Shown: positions 17,097 through 25,680 of the stretch, piece by piece | How positions within the stretch are numbered: position 1 is the stretch's first letter | Layout: each line of letters begins with the position of its first letter | Assembly: GCF_009184865.1 (NCBI RefSeq) | Contig: NZ_CP045096.1 | Coordinates: 1,984,001 to 2,048,000 of the forward strand | Length of the DNA stretch: 64,000 nucleotides | Reading direction: 5' to 3' | Source: Streptomyces phaeolivaceus | GTDB taxonomy: Bacteria; Actinomycetota; Actinomycetes; Streptomycetales; Streptomycetaceae | Translations under genes and position numbers: made by a program | The notes under the pieces: model-generated | Database searches by the model: none | What the model was told of the DNA's origin: nothing | What the model saw: only the letters and a program-made list of their open reading frames with translations

Positions 17097-18443
17097 CTAG
17101 CCCTTCTGCTCGCTCCATTCGGCCTGAGCCTTGTTCAACTGGTCGGCCAGCGTGTCCAAGAACTCCTTCGCACTGCTCTGACCATCCATCACCTTCTGGA
17201 ACCCCGGCTCGTTGTCGGCCTTCGAGATCGTGTTCCAGTCCGGCAGGTAGTACGGCAACTGCACGATCGTGGTCGACCCGTCGGTCAGCGCGGCGGCGGC
17301 CAGCTTCGTCGGCTCGGCATCGGAGATCCACGTGTCCTTCGCGGCGTCGTTGTTCGACGGCACCTGCCCGGCGGACTTGTTGAACTTGGAGTTCTCCTCG
17401 TGCGAGGTCGCGAACTCGATGAACTTCCAGGCGGCTTCCTTGTTCTTCGAGCTCTTGAACATGCCGAGCCCGTCGACCGGGTTGGACACCTGGACCCGCT
17501 TGCCGCCGGGCCCGGTCGGCTGCGGGATGCCCCGGAACCTGTCGGCGCCGAACGCCTTCACATGGTCCTGGTACGACCCCAGGTTGTGGTTCAGCATCCC
17601 GATCGTGCCGGAGTCGAACTGCGCGACCATCTTGGTGAAGTCGTTGTTGAGGTCTGCCGCGGGCGTGACCTTCTTGTACAGGCCGACGTACTTCTCCAGG
17701 GCCGCGATGTTCTTCGGGTCGTTGACGGTGGTCTTCTCCCCGCTCGCGTCCCAGAACGAGGTGATCCCCGACTGCCCGTACATCGCGTCCAGCGCCTGCG
17801 CGATGGACCCGGCGCCGCCGCGGATGGTGTAGCCGAACGCGTTCTTGTCCTTGTCGGTGAGCTTCTCGGCCGCCGCGTAGAACTTGTCCCAGTCGGTCGG
17901 GTCCGCGAGGCCCGCCGCCTTGAACAGGTCGGTGCGGTAGTAGAGGACACCGTTGTTGGCGGAGGTCGGGATCGAGTACAGGGCCTCGCCGCCGCCGGCC
18001 GACTTCAGGGACTCCACCATCGACTCGTTGAGCTTGCCGCTGAGGGAGGACTTGGCGAGCCGGTCGTCCAGCGGCTCCAGCGCGCCCTGCGCGGCGAACC
18101 CGGCGGCCATGGCCGCGCCGACACCGCCGACGTCCGGGAGACCGCCGCCCTGGATGGAGGTGTCGACCTTGGACTGGTACTCGGTGGCGGCGATCCCGAC
18201 GTACTCGACCTCGATGTCCGGGTTGGCCTTCTCGAAGTCGGTGATGATCTCCTTCCAGATGTCGGTGCGGACACCGCCGTTGTTGTCCCAGAAGAGGACC
18301 TTGCCCTTGCCGCTTCCTTCGGAGCCCTTGTCGCCGCCCGTGCCGCTGCCGTCGTCACCGCAGGCGGTGGCGGTCAGTGCGAGGACGGAACCCAGGGCGA
18401 CGGCCACGGCGGCACGCCTGCTTCTGCGATTGCTGATCTTCAT
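17097..18443 (-). CDS. Sugar ABC transporter substrate-binding lipoprotein
   Basis: A 448-residue family 1 extracellular solute-binding protein. A lipobox LTATAC places the lipidated Cys at residue 28, followed by a Gly/Ser/Asp-rich tether. The mature domain starts at KVLFWDNNGG and shows the usual EYQSKVDTSI and NNDFTKMVAQFDSGTIGMLNH segments. It should deliver oligosaccharides, here probably pectin fragments, to the two permeases at 24778-26633. Those genes point the same way but are separated from it by five genes and by a TnpB element. Before that insertion the gap to the upstream GH43 gene would have been under 100 bases, so it was likely the last cistron of that operon. Confidence 0.88.
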   Translation of the reverse strand: MKISNRRSRRAAVAVALGSVLALTATACGDDGSGTGGDKGSEGSGKGKVLFWDNNGGVRTDIWKEIITDFEKANPDIEVEYVGIAATEYQSKVDTSIQGGGLPDVGGVGAAMAAGFAAQGALEPLDDRLAKSSLSGKLNESMVESLKSAGGGEALYSIPTSANNGVLYYRTDLFKAAGLADPTDWDKFYAAAEKLTDKDKNAFGYTIRGGAGSIAQALDAMYGQSGITSFWDASGEKTTVNDPKNIAALEKYVGLYKKVTPAADLNNDFTKMVAQFDSGTIGMLNHNLGSYQDHVKAFGADRFRGIPQPTGPGGKRVQVSNPVDGLGMFKSSKNKEAAWKFIEFATSHEENSKFNKSAGQVPSNNDAAKDTWISDAEPTKLAAAALTDGSTTIVQLPYYLPDWNTISKADNEPGFQKVMDGQSSAKEFLDTLADQLNKAQAEWSEQKG

Positions 18444-18577
18444 TGAACGGCTCTCTCTTCTGGATACGAGGGTTATGAAGTTGTGGGGGTCTCTTGTGCC
18501 ACGGAGCGGACCGGACTGGCCGCAACGACCGCGGCGGCCGACCTGCACTTCACACGGAATCTGATAACGCGTGAGGC

Positions 18578-19786
18578 ATGACGCAGCAGGTCAGGCGGGC
18601 TTTCAGGTACCGCTTTCACCCCACGGACGAGCAGGCAGCTGAGCTGTCCCGCACGTTCGGCGGTGTCCGCCTCGGGTACAACAAGGCGCTGGAGGAGCGC
18701 GCGCGTGCCTGGTACGGGGAGCAGCGCCGCGTCTCTTACGTGCAGTCGTCCGCCGCACTGACGGCGTGGAAGAAGACCGAGGAACTCGCCTTCCTCACCG
18801 AGGTCTCCTCCGTCCCGCTCCAGCAGGCACTGCGCCATCTCCAGGCGGCGTTCGGGAACTTCTTCGCCAAGCGCGCCCAGTACCCACGCTTCAAGAGCCG
18901 GAAGAAGTCCCGTGCGTCGGCCGAGTACACCCGCAGTGCCTTCACTTGGCGCGACGGGCGCCTGACGCTGGCGAAGATGGTCGCTCCGCTGCGGATCCGC
19001 TGGTCGCGTCCGCTCCCGGAAGGAGCAGAGCCCTCGACGGTGACCGTGTCCCGCGACAGCGCCGGACGTTGGTTCGTCTCGATGCTGTGCGAGGACACCG
19101 TTGCCCCCGCGCCCGCCTCGGACCTGGCAGTCGGTCCGGACGCAGGAATCACCTCCCTCGCGACCCTGTCCACCGGGGAGAAGATCACCAATCCCCGGCA
19201 CGAGCGCCGTGACCGCGCTCGCCTCGCCCGCGCGCGGCGAGAACTGTCGCGGAAGGTGAAGGGTTCCCACAACCGGGAGGAGGCCCGGGGGAAGGTGGCC
19301 AAGGTGCATGCCCGGATCGCCGACCGGCGCCGGGACTTCCTGCGCAAACTCACCACTCGGCTCGTCCGTGAGAACCAAACGCTCGTGATCGAGGACCTCA
19401 CCGTCCGCAACCTGCTGAAGAACGGCAAGCTCGCGCGCGCCATCTCGGACGCGGCGTGGACGGACCTCCGCTCGATGCTGGAGTACAAGTGCGCCTGGTA
19501 CGGGCGCGAACTCGTCGTGATCGACCGCTTCTTCCCCAGCTCCAAACTGTGCGGGGCCTGTGGCACGATCACGGCGAAGCTGCCGCTGAACGTCCGAACC
19601 TGGACGTGCGAGTGCGGCGCGGTGCATGACCGCGACGCGAACGCGGCACGCAACATCCTGGCCGCCGGGCTGGCGGCGTCTGCCTGTGGAGACGGTGTAA
19701 GACCTCAACGGGAGTCCTCCCGGACGGGGCGATCGTCGGCGAAGCAGGAAACCCAGCGGGCGACCGCTGGAACCCCCCACCCGTAG
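18578..19786 (+). CDS. tnpB: TnpB RNA-guided nuclease
   Basis: A 402-residue TnpB. The N-terminal helix-turn-helix domain (ends near RFKSRKK, about 110) is followed by a split RuvC nuclease: D188 in GPDAGI, E272 in VIEDL, and D351/D353 in HDRDANAARNI. A zinc finger is formed by C325, C328, C344 and C346. All catalytic positions are kept, so it should be active as a guide-RNA-directed endonuclease. The first RuvC motif reads GPDAGI instead of the more usual GIDLG. The C-terminal 40 residues after the last motif overlap the presumed guide-RNA scaffold. No TnpA is present, so mobility would depend on a transposase elsewhere. Confidence 0.9.
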   Translation: MTQQVRRAFRYRFHPTDEQAAELSRTFGGVRLGYNKALEERARAWYGEQRRVSYVQSSAALTAWKKTEELAFLTEVSSVPLQQALRHLQAAFGNFFAKRAQYPRFKSRKKSRASAEYTRSAFTWRDGRLTLAKMVAPLRIRWSRPLPEGAEPSTVTVSRDSAGRWFVSMLCEDTVAPAPASDLAVGPDAGITSLATLSTGEKITNPRHERRDRARLARARRELSRKVKGSHNREEARGKVAKVHARIADRRRDFLRKLTTRLVRENQTLVIEDLTVRNLLKNGKLARAISDAAWTDLRSMLEYKCAWYGRELVVIDRFFPSSKLCGACGTITAKLPLNVRTWTCECGAVHDRDANAARNILAAGLAASACGDGVRPQRESSRTGRSSAKQETQRATAGTPHP

Positions 19787-19804
19787 AGCTGGGGAGGAAG
19801 TCAA
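19680..19804 (+). ncRNA. Probable TnpB guide-RNA scaffold (omega/reRNA)
   Basis: TnpB elements encode their guide RNA across the 3' end of tnpB and the right end. Here that region contains CCAGCGG/CCGCTGG (19753-19770) and a CCCCA/TGGGG hairpin just before the TCAA end. The guide would then start at 19805 with genomic sequence TGCGGCTCCCAACAGCC. The 5' boundary is a guess; no promoter was identified. Confidence 0.4.
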
Positions 19805-19858
19805 TGCGGCTCCCAACAGCCGTTCGTTCGAATGACGTGCGTAGAGCTATGGGTCGGG

Positions 19859-21409
19859 CTACGAGCGAGTGATGCGGAATCGCGTGAACATGGCCGCCCC
19901 GGCGTGTCCGCCACCGGTGGGCGCGACCGCGAAGAGGCCGAGCAGGGCGCCGACCCAGCGCCAGGGGGTGGCGGCGAAGACCTGTCCCGAGGGCTCCCAC
20001 CCCTCCCCCACGTCGTAGGAGAAGCGGCAGCGCGCCCCGGTCGAGGTCTCGATCCGCAGCCGGGCCCGCCCGCCGGGCGCCGGGCGCGGATGGTCGGCGT
20101 CCCGTTCCCGGTCGGCGACCGTCTCGGCGAACCGGTGGACGAGGTGCGCGGTCCCGTCGGCACCCCGCTGGAGCCCGATCCAGCGGAACGCGTCCCCGAG
20201 CACGGCGAGCCCGGCCCGCGCCCCCGGATCCTCGCTGCCGAGAGCCAGCTCCACCTCGATCACGGCCGGGGTCCCCGGCAGCCGCTGGGTGAGCACATTC
20301 GCCAGTTTCCGCAGGTCGTGCGCGTGCACGGAGCGTACGCAGGTGAGCCGCAGCCCGTCCCCGGAGTGCTGGGTGGCCCAGCCGTTCTGCGGGTTGGCGG
20401 TCCACTGCCACTGGCGTCCGAACCGGCCGCCGGGGAAATCGTCGTCGGTGGCGGGCGCGGCCGGCGGCTGCGGCGGCAGCTCCGGCTTGCGGTGGACGGT
20501 CACGGGGGCGCCCTCGTCCCCGAGCACCGGCCAGCCTCCTCCGTCGCCCCACCGCATCGGCTGGAGATGGACGACCCTGCCGTACGCGCCGCGCTGCTGG
20601 AAGTGCACGAACCAGTCCTCGCCGGCCGCCGTGCGCACCCAGCCGCCCTGGTGCGGCCCGTTGACGTCGGTGTCCTTCTGCTCCAGGACGATCCGCTCCT
20701 CGTACGGGCCGAAGAACTCGCGGGAGCGGAAGACGCCCTGCCAGCCGGTCTCCACTCCCCCGGCGGGGGCGAAGATCCAGTACCAGCCGTCGTGGCGGTA
20801 GAGCTTGGGCCCCTCCAGGGTGAACCAGCCGGGGAGCCGGTCCGCGTCCACGACGACCTTGCCCTCGTCCAGCAGTCCGGTGCCGTCGGGCCGCATCCGG
20901 TGCCCGGTGAGCCGGTTCTTGACGCCGGAGCGGGACTTGGCCCAGGCGTGCACGAGGTACGCCTCACCGGTCTCCTCGTCCCACAGCGGGCAGGGGTCGA
21001 TGAGTCCCTTGCCCGCCTCGACCAGGTACGGGCGGGTCCAAGGGCCCCTGATCTGCGGGGAGTTGATCTGGTAGATCCCGTGGTCGGGGTCGCCCCAGAA
21101 GATCCAGAACCGGTCGTCGAAGTGGCGGAGCGAGGGCGCCCACACCCCGCAGTCGTGGCGCGGGACCCTGAACTCGGCGGCCGGTTCGAGGAGTGGGAGG
21201 GCGTGGCCGACGAGTGTCCAGTTGACCAGGTCCCGGGAGTGGAGGAGGGGAAGGCCCGGGGCCCGGCCGAAGCTGGAGGCGGTCAGGTAGAAGTCGTCGC
21301 CCACGCGCAGGACATCGGGGTCGGACCAGTCGGCGTCGAGGATCGGATTGCGGTACGTGCCGTCGCCCCGGTCGGCGGAGAAGGCGGGCGCGCTCACCGA
21401 GGTGGTCAC
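19859..21409 (-). CDS. Intracellular GH43 glycosidase with C-terminal beta-sandwich
   Basis: A 516-residue protein without a signal peptide. The propeller domain (about 15-320) has NPILDADWSDPDVLRVGDDFYL (D30 as base), GLIDPCPLWDEETGEAYLVHAW (D138) and the acid E199 in LEGPKLYRHDGWYW. A C-terminal sandwich (about 335-515) is typical of beta-xylosidase/arabinosidase members. It probably hydrolyses imported oligosaccharides. The GTG start overlaps the stop of the DUF6807 gene by 4 bases (GTGA). Its stop is 54 bases from the right end of the TnpB element. Confidence 0.87.
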   Translation of the reverse strand: MTTSVSAPAFSADRGDGTYRNPILDADWSDPDVLRVGDDFYLTASSFGRAPGLPLLHSRDLVNWTLVGHALPLLEPAAEFRVPRHDCGVWAPSLRHFDDRFWIFWGDPDHGIYQINSPQIRGPWTRPYLVEAGKGLIDPCPLWDEETGEAYLVHAWAKSRSGVKNRLTGHRMRPDGTGLLDEGKVVVDADRLPGWFTLEGPKLYRHDGWYWIFAPAGGVETGWQGVFRSREFFGPYEERIVLEQKDTDVNGPHQGGWVRTAAGEDWFVHFQQRGAYGRVVHLQPMRWGDGGGWPVLGDEGAPVTVHRKPELPPQPPAAPATDDDFPGGRFGRQWQWTANPQNGWATQHSGDGLRLTCVRSVHAHDLRKLANVLTQRLPGTPAVIEVELALGSEDPGARAGLAVLGDAFRWIGLQRGADGTAHLVHRFAETVADRERDADHPRPAPGGRARLRIETSTGARCRFSYDVGEGWEPSGQVFAATPWRWVGALLGLFAVAPTGGGHAGAAMFTRFRITRS

Positions 21410-22254
21410 GGGCTCACCGCCTTCCGTACGAGTGCCGCCGCCTCGCCCCGGTCGAGGGTGCCGTCGGCGACGACGGTGACGACCCGGCGTACGACGGTTC
21501 CGCCCGGCTCGACCGGGAGGCGGTCCGTGGCGGCGAGGGAGGAGCCGACGCCCGGGTACTCGTCGGCGCGGACGAACCACGGGTCGCGGCGGGTGGTCTG
21601 CGTGGCCCCGGCGAAGACGAGTGTCCAGGTGCCGCCGGCCAGCGCGAGCCAGTCGGCGGGGCGGCCGTGGACCTCGGCCTCGCCCTCCGCGTCGGCGGTG
21701 AAGACCCGGGGTGCCGCGGCCTCCTTGCGGGCCCGCCAGAAGAAACCGCCGTACGCGGCGCCGGGGCGGCCGTTGGTGGCGGGGCTGCCGATCGACACCG
21801 GGGCACGGGTGATGTTGGTGAGGGAGAAGGTGAAGTCCAACGCCCAAGCGGTGTCGGTGAGTTCGGTGGCCGCGACGGTACGGCGCTCGCGCAGTAACTC
21901 GGTGCCGGACGCCACCCAGCGCAGTTCCTCGACGAAGCCGTCGGGGTCGCGCAGTTGGAAGGCGGTGTGGCGCTGGGAGCCGTGGTTGTCCAGCTCGGTC
22001 GGGCCCTGATCGCGGACGTGGGTACGCCCGCCCCAGAAGTTGTGCCCCTCGACATCGGGAACGGCGACACCGACGCCGAGGTGGTGGAGGTGGTCGGCGG
22101 GGCTCAGTTCGGTGACCGCCGTACCGGACAGGGTGGTGACGGGGTGGAGACAGGGGCGCGGGGAGAGCCGGACCGGCAGTTCGGGCCGGGTGAGATAGCG
22201 GCCCACCGGACGGCCCGCCACGCGCAGGACGAGGGACTCGTCGGTCATCGTCAC
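21406..22254 (-). CDS. PmoA-like protein (DUF6807)
   Basis: A 282-residue protein of the so-called methane-oxygenase PmoA-like family, which is common in polysaccharide utilisation loci and unrelated in role to methane oxidation. Recognisable segments are HHLGVGVAVPDVEGHNFWGG and ATNGRPGAAYGGFFWRA. The biochemical activity of the family is not established. The GTG at 22254 is chosen because AGAGG lies 7 bases upstream and it overlaps the preceding stop; an ATG two codons later is an alternative. It sits inside an overlapping operon with an oxidoreductase and a GH43 enzyme, so a role in catabolism of imported sugars is likely. Confidence 0.75.
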   Translation of the reverse strand: MTMTDESLVLRVAGRPVGRYLTRPELPVRLSPRPCLHPVTTLSGTAVTELSPADHLHHLGVGVAVPDVEGHNFWGGRTHVRDQGPTELDNHGSQRHTAFQLRDPDGFVEELRWVASGTELLRERRTVAATELTDTAWALDFTFSLTNITRAPVSIGSPATNGRPGAAYGGFFWRARKEAAAPRVFTADAEGEAEVHGRPADWLALAGGTWTLVFAGATQTTRRDPWFVRADEYPGVGSSLAATDRLPVEPGGTVVRRVVTVVADGTLDRGEAAALVRKAVSP

Positions 22255-23492
22255 GTGCTCACCTCTTTCGCTGGGGCATCGGGGAGCGCCCAGGGGGCGC
22301 CCAGCTCGGAGTAGAGGGCGAGGGTGTCGGCGGCGGCCGTGACCAGGGAGTCGATGCCGTCGACGATCCGGCGGTCCTCCTCGGGCAGGTGGTGCCAGGC
22401 CTCGGTCGGGAGCGCGACCGGGTCGGGGGCGGTGCGGATCGCCTCGACGACCTTCATGAACGCGCCGGTCACGTCCGGCGGGACCAGCAGGTCGGTGCCG
22501 TCGACGAGGTGGTCGACGAGGTTCTCCAACAGGTCTGTGCGGCCGTACTCGATCTCCTCGGGACCGTGTCCGGCCCGCTGGACGAGCACGCGGTCCTGCT
22601 TGTACCAGTAGGTGATCCGGCCGCTGGTGCCGTGCACGACGTTGTACGGCTCGCCCGGGTGCTCGGCGCACAGGGTGACGGCGACGGTGATCCGGCCGCC
22701 GTCGGCGGTGGTGACACGGACGCAGGAGGTGTCGTCGGACTCGATGTCGTTGGCGCGCAGCAGTTCGGTCTCGATGCCGGCGACGTCCTCGGCGCGGCCC
22801 GCGTCGGCGAGCGCCAGCCCGGTGGCGACGGCGTGCGCGAGGGGGTTGGTGAGCACCCCGTCGATCACGTCCACGCCGTTCAGGCGGCGCTTGCCCGCCC
22901 AGGGCGCACGCCGGTAGTACGCCTCGGCGCGGGCCCAGGCCCCGGCGCCGCCGATACCGGTGACCTCACCGATCAGCCCCTCCGCGACCATCTTCCGGAT
23001 CGCGGGAACGGCGTGCGAGCCCAGCGACTGGAAGCCGATCTGACAGACCGTCCCGGCCGCCGCGACCCCGTCGGCCATCCGGCGGAACTCCGCGTACGAC
23101 GGGGCCGGCGGCTTCTCCAGCAGGACGTGGACGCCCCGCTCGGCCGCCGTCAGCGCGAGGTCGGTGTGGGTGGGGATCGGGGTGCAGATGACCGCGATCG
23201 CGGCGCCCGTCGAGTCGAGGAGTGCCCCGAAGTCGGCGGACTGCTCGGGTGTGCCGAGGCCGTCCGGGATCTCGTCCGCGCCCAGCGGGGTCAGCTCGCA
23301 GATCCCGGCGAGCCGGACGATCCCCTTGTCCGCCAGCCGCCGGATGTTCTCCAGATGCCAGCGGCCGTGGCCCCGGGCGCCCGCGAGGACGAGCGGAAGC
23401 GGAGTGTCGACAGGGGTGCTGTGCGTGGCGGTGGTCTCGTGCTTGGCGGTGGTCTCGTGCTTGGCGGTGGTCTCGTGCTTGGCGGTGTTCAT
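22251..23492 (-). CDS. Gfo/Idh/MocA-family oxidoreductase
   Basis: A 413-residue NAD(P)-dependent sugar oxidoreductase. The Rossmann domain begins at LPLVLAGARGHGRWH (glycine motif at about 38-43) and EKP at 126-128 carries the catalytic Lys. The N-terminus is unusual: residues 4-21 are three copies of AKHETT, encoded by an 18-base tandem repeat, before the expected start of the fold near residue 30. The ATG has GGGAGG upstream and overlaps the PL1 stop by 4 bases. The substrate is unknown; within this operon an unsaturated or modified uronic-acid sugar is a reasonable guess. Confidence 0.85.
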   Translation of the reverse strand: MNTAKHETTAKHETTAKHETTATHSTPVDTPLPLVLAGARGHGRWHLENIRRLADKGIVRLAGICELTPLGADEIPDGLGTPEQSADFGALLDSTGAAIAVICTPIPTHTDLALTAAERGVHVLLEKPPAPSYAEFRRMADGVAAAGTVCQIGFQSLGSHAVPAIRKMVAEGLIGEVTGIGGAGAWARAEAYYRRAPWAGKRRLNGVDVIDGVLTNPLAHAVATGLALADAGRAEDVAGIETELLRANDIESDDTSCVRVTTADGGRITVAVTLCAEHPGEPYNVVHGTSGRITYWYKQDRVLVQRAGHGPEEIEYGRTDLLENLVDHLVDGTDLLVPPDVTGAFMKVVEAIRTAPDPVALPTEAWHHLPEEDRRIVDGIDSLVTAAADTLALYSELGAPWALPDAPAKEVST

Positions 23493-24781
23493 CGGATCCT
23501 CCCTGCGCCCGCGCCGCGTGCCACCTCTCGGTCGGCCTTCCCGGCGCTGTCGATCTTTTGGTGCAGGGTAGGCGTCCAGCCCACGTCGGCCGTGAGGTCA
23601 CGCTCACTGCCGGAGTTGTAGGCGTTGTGAATGGCGAGCAGATCCATCGGATAGCCGTTGAAGAGGGTGCCCGTCTGGTGCAGCGCGGTGCCGTTCCAGC
23701 TCTTCACCAGGTCGGCGACCTCGACATGGCCGGGCGTGGTGAACGCGTTGTTCTCCGCGTACACCGCCGACTCGGTGGAGACACCGAGGGAGTACCGGTG
23801 GTCGTGGGCGTCGGCCGGGACGACGTACCGGTTGTTGTAGAGGTGCACCTGCCCGAAGCGGACGCGCGGCGCGCGCTGCACCACGTTCTCGAACTGGTTG
23901 TGGTGCAGCGTCACCCGCAGCTTGCCCCGGTCACCGGTGGCGGTGTCCCCGTTGCCGATCAGGATGCCCTTGTCGTGGTCGAGGAAGCGGGACCAGGAGA
24001 CGGTGACCAGGTCGGCGGCGTTGGTGATGTCGAGCAGACCGTCGTGGCGGAGGTGGTTGCGGCCGAAGTGGGTCGGCTCGTCCGCGTCCGGGTGGCCCTT
24101 GTCGGAGAGGGTGACGTGGTCGATCCAGACGTGACTGGCGCCGCGCACCCAGATGTTGTCGTACGCCGTCTTCCAGTCGCCGAGGCCACCGGTGTTGGGC
24201 TGCCAGACGGGGAAGCAGTCGTAGGCGTCGCGGAGTTCGAGGTTGCGGACGATGACGTTGTCGACGCCCTTGAGCTGGAGGCTGGCGCCCTTGAGGACGG
24301 CATCCTCAAGGCCGACGATGGTGGTGTTGGAGCCGACCGGCAGTTCGATCCGCTCGGCCTGGCGGGCCGCCGACGCCTGGCGGGCCTCCTCCTGGGGGCC
24401 GCTGGGCTTGGCGGAGCCCCAGGTGCGCGGGTCGTAGGCGGCCAGGTACGCCTTGAGGTCGTAGCCGTCGGTCGCGTAGTCGGCGCAGTCGAGCCTGTCG
24501 CCGTCGTCGGACGTGTTGGCGTCGATGGTCCCCGCGATCCGGATGATCTTCGGGGTGGCGCTGCCGCCGTCGAGCGCGCGGACCAGCTCGCCGCGGGTGC
24601 GTACGGTGAGGACATGGGCGTCGTCGGCGGTGGAACCCCCCGTGGTACCACCGTCGGCCGCCGCCCAGCCGTCGTCCGTCGCGAGCGTGTCCCGGCTGAT
24701 GTCACGGGTCCCGGCGTCGGCCGGGGTGCTGAGCAGGGCGCCCAACAGCCCCAGCGCGAGCGCCGGTTGGAGTCTTCTCAT
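23489..24781 (-). CDS. Secreted pectate lyase, family PL1 (copy 2)
   Basis: A 430-residue PL1 lyase with a signal peptide ending near ADAG (about residue 23). Motifs are HVWIDHVTL, RHDGLLDI and QRAPRVRFGQVHLYNN, with R303, R306 and R308. It is clearly related to the PL1 enzyme at 14784-16091, but is embedded between the importer permease genes and an intracellular oxidoreductase, with ATGA overlaps on both sides. That arrangement ties expression of one secreted lyase to uptake of its products. Confidence 0.92.
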   Translation of the reverse strand: MRRLQPALALGLLGALLSTPADAGTRDISRDTLATDDGWAAADGGTTGGSTADDAHVLTVRTRGELVRALDGGSATPKIIRIAGTIDANTSDDGDRLDCADYATDGYDLKAYLAAYDPRTWGSAKPSGPQEEARQASAARQAERIELPVGSNTTIVGLEDAVLKGASLQLKGVDNVIVRNLELRDAYDCFPVWQPNTGGLGDWKTAYDNIWVRGASHVWIDHVTLSDKGHPDADEPTHFGRNHLRHDGLLDITNAADLVTVSWSRFLDHDKGILIGNGDTATGDRGKLRVTLHHNQFENVVQRAPRVRFGQVHLYNNRYVVPADAHDHRYSLGVSTESAVYAENNAFTTPGHVEVADLVKSWNGTALHQTGTLFNGYPMDLLAIHNAYNSGSERDLTADVGWTPTLHQKIDSAGKADREVARGAGAGRIR

Positions 24782-25680
24782 CCCTTCACCGCCCCCGCAC
24801 TGAAGCCGGTGATCAGCCACTTCTGGATGAAGGCGAAGACGATGACCACCGGGACGGCGGCGATGATGCCGCCGGCCGCCAGCGCGCCCAGGTCGACGCT
24901 GTCCGCGCTGAGCAGGGTGTTGAGGCCGACCGGGATGGTCTGCTTGTCCTGGTTGCTGAGGAACATCAGGGCGAACAGGAAGTGGTTCCAGGAGTGCACG
25001 AAGGCGAAGGAGCCGACGGCGATCAGACCGGGCCGCAGCAGCGGCAGCACGACCACCCGGAACGCGGTGAACCGGTTGCAGCCGTCCACCCAGGCCGCTT
25101 CCTCCAGCGAGTACGGCACGTTCTTGATGAAGTTGCTGATCAGGATGATCGACAGCGGCAGCTGGAAGACCGTCTCGGCGAGGATGACACTGCCCAGCGA
25201 GTTGATCATCCGCAGCTCGGCGAAGATCTGGAACAGCGGGACCAGGAGCAGCGCGCCCGGCACGAACTGGGAGCAGAGCAGCGCCAGCATGAACCCGCGC
25301 TTGATCTTGAAGTCGAAGCGGGCGAGGGCGTAGCCGCCGGCCAGGGCGACGAGCGTGGTCATCAGCAGGGTGACGACTCCGACGAGCACGCTGTTCTGGA
25401 AGTAGACCCCGAAGCTGCGCTCGTTCCACACCTTCTCGAAGTGCTCGAAGGTCATGGGCCAGGGCACGAGCGAGGTCGAGCCGGGCTTGCGGAGCGCGAA
25501 GAGCAGGATCCAGTAGAAGGGGACGAGGGTGAAGACCAGATAGATCGACAGGGGCAGGTAGATGTGCCGGCGCGGGACCTCGTCCCAGGCGCGGCGGACC
25601 TTGCCCGGTCGCCGCGGGGGCTCCTCGGCCACGGGCGCGGGCCGCACGGGGGCGACCTTCTCGGCGTCCTGGGTGATCAC
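24778..25680 (-). CDS. Sugar ABC transporter permease (MalG type)
   Basis: A 300-residue inner-membrane permease with about six membrane segments. The cytoplasmic EAA loop reads LEEAAWVDGCNRFTAFRVVVLP. The cytoplasmic N-terminus of about 40 residues is Pro/Arg rich. The GTG overlaps the stop of the partner permease. No ATPase is encoded nearby; streptomycete sugar importers of this class usually share a general ATPase (MsiK) encoded elsewhere. Confidence 0.9.
   Translation of the reverse strand: MITQDAEKVAPVRPAPVAEEPPRRPGKVRRAWDEVPRRHIYLPLSIYLVFTLVPFYWILLFALRKPGSTSLVPWPMTFEHFEKVWNERSFGVYFQNSVLVGVVTLLMTTLVALAGGYALARFDFKIKRGFMLALLCSQFVPGALLLVPLFQIFAELRMINSLGSVILAETVFQLPLSIILISNFIKNVPYSLEEAAWVDGCNRFTAFRVVVLPLLRPGLIAVGSFAFVHSWNHFLFALMFLSNQDKQTIPVGLNTLLSADSVDLGALAAGGIIAAVPVVIVFAFIQKWLITGFSAGAVKG

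Larger units (their letters stand above)
18477..19804 (+). mobile_element. IS605-superfamily TnpB-only insertion element
   Basis: The element carries a single tnpB gene and no tnpA. The right end is clear: two hairpins after the gene (19753-19770 and about 19775-19794), then GGGGAGGAAGTCAA, ending with the TCAA typical of several IS605-type right ends. The left end is less sure; a TTAT tetranucleotide at 18473-18476 is a candidate target, putting the left end at 18477. There are no terminal inverted repeats or target duplication, as expected for this superfamily. It lies between the GH43 gene and the binding-protein gene. Confidence 0.7.

Noticed and set aside
21406..22254. Methane monooxygenase subunit
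   Set aside because: The family name is historical; the protein is soluble and sits in a sugar operon, so no role in methane oxidation is supported.
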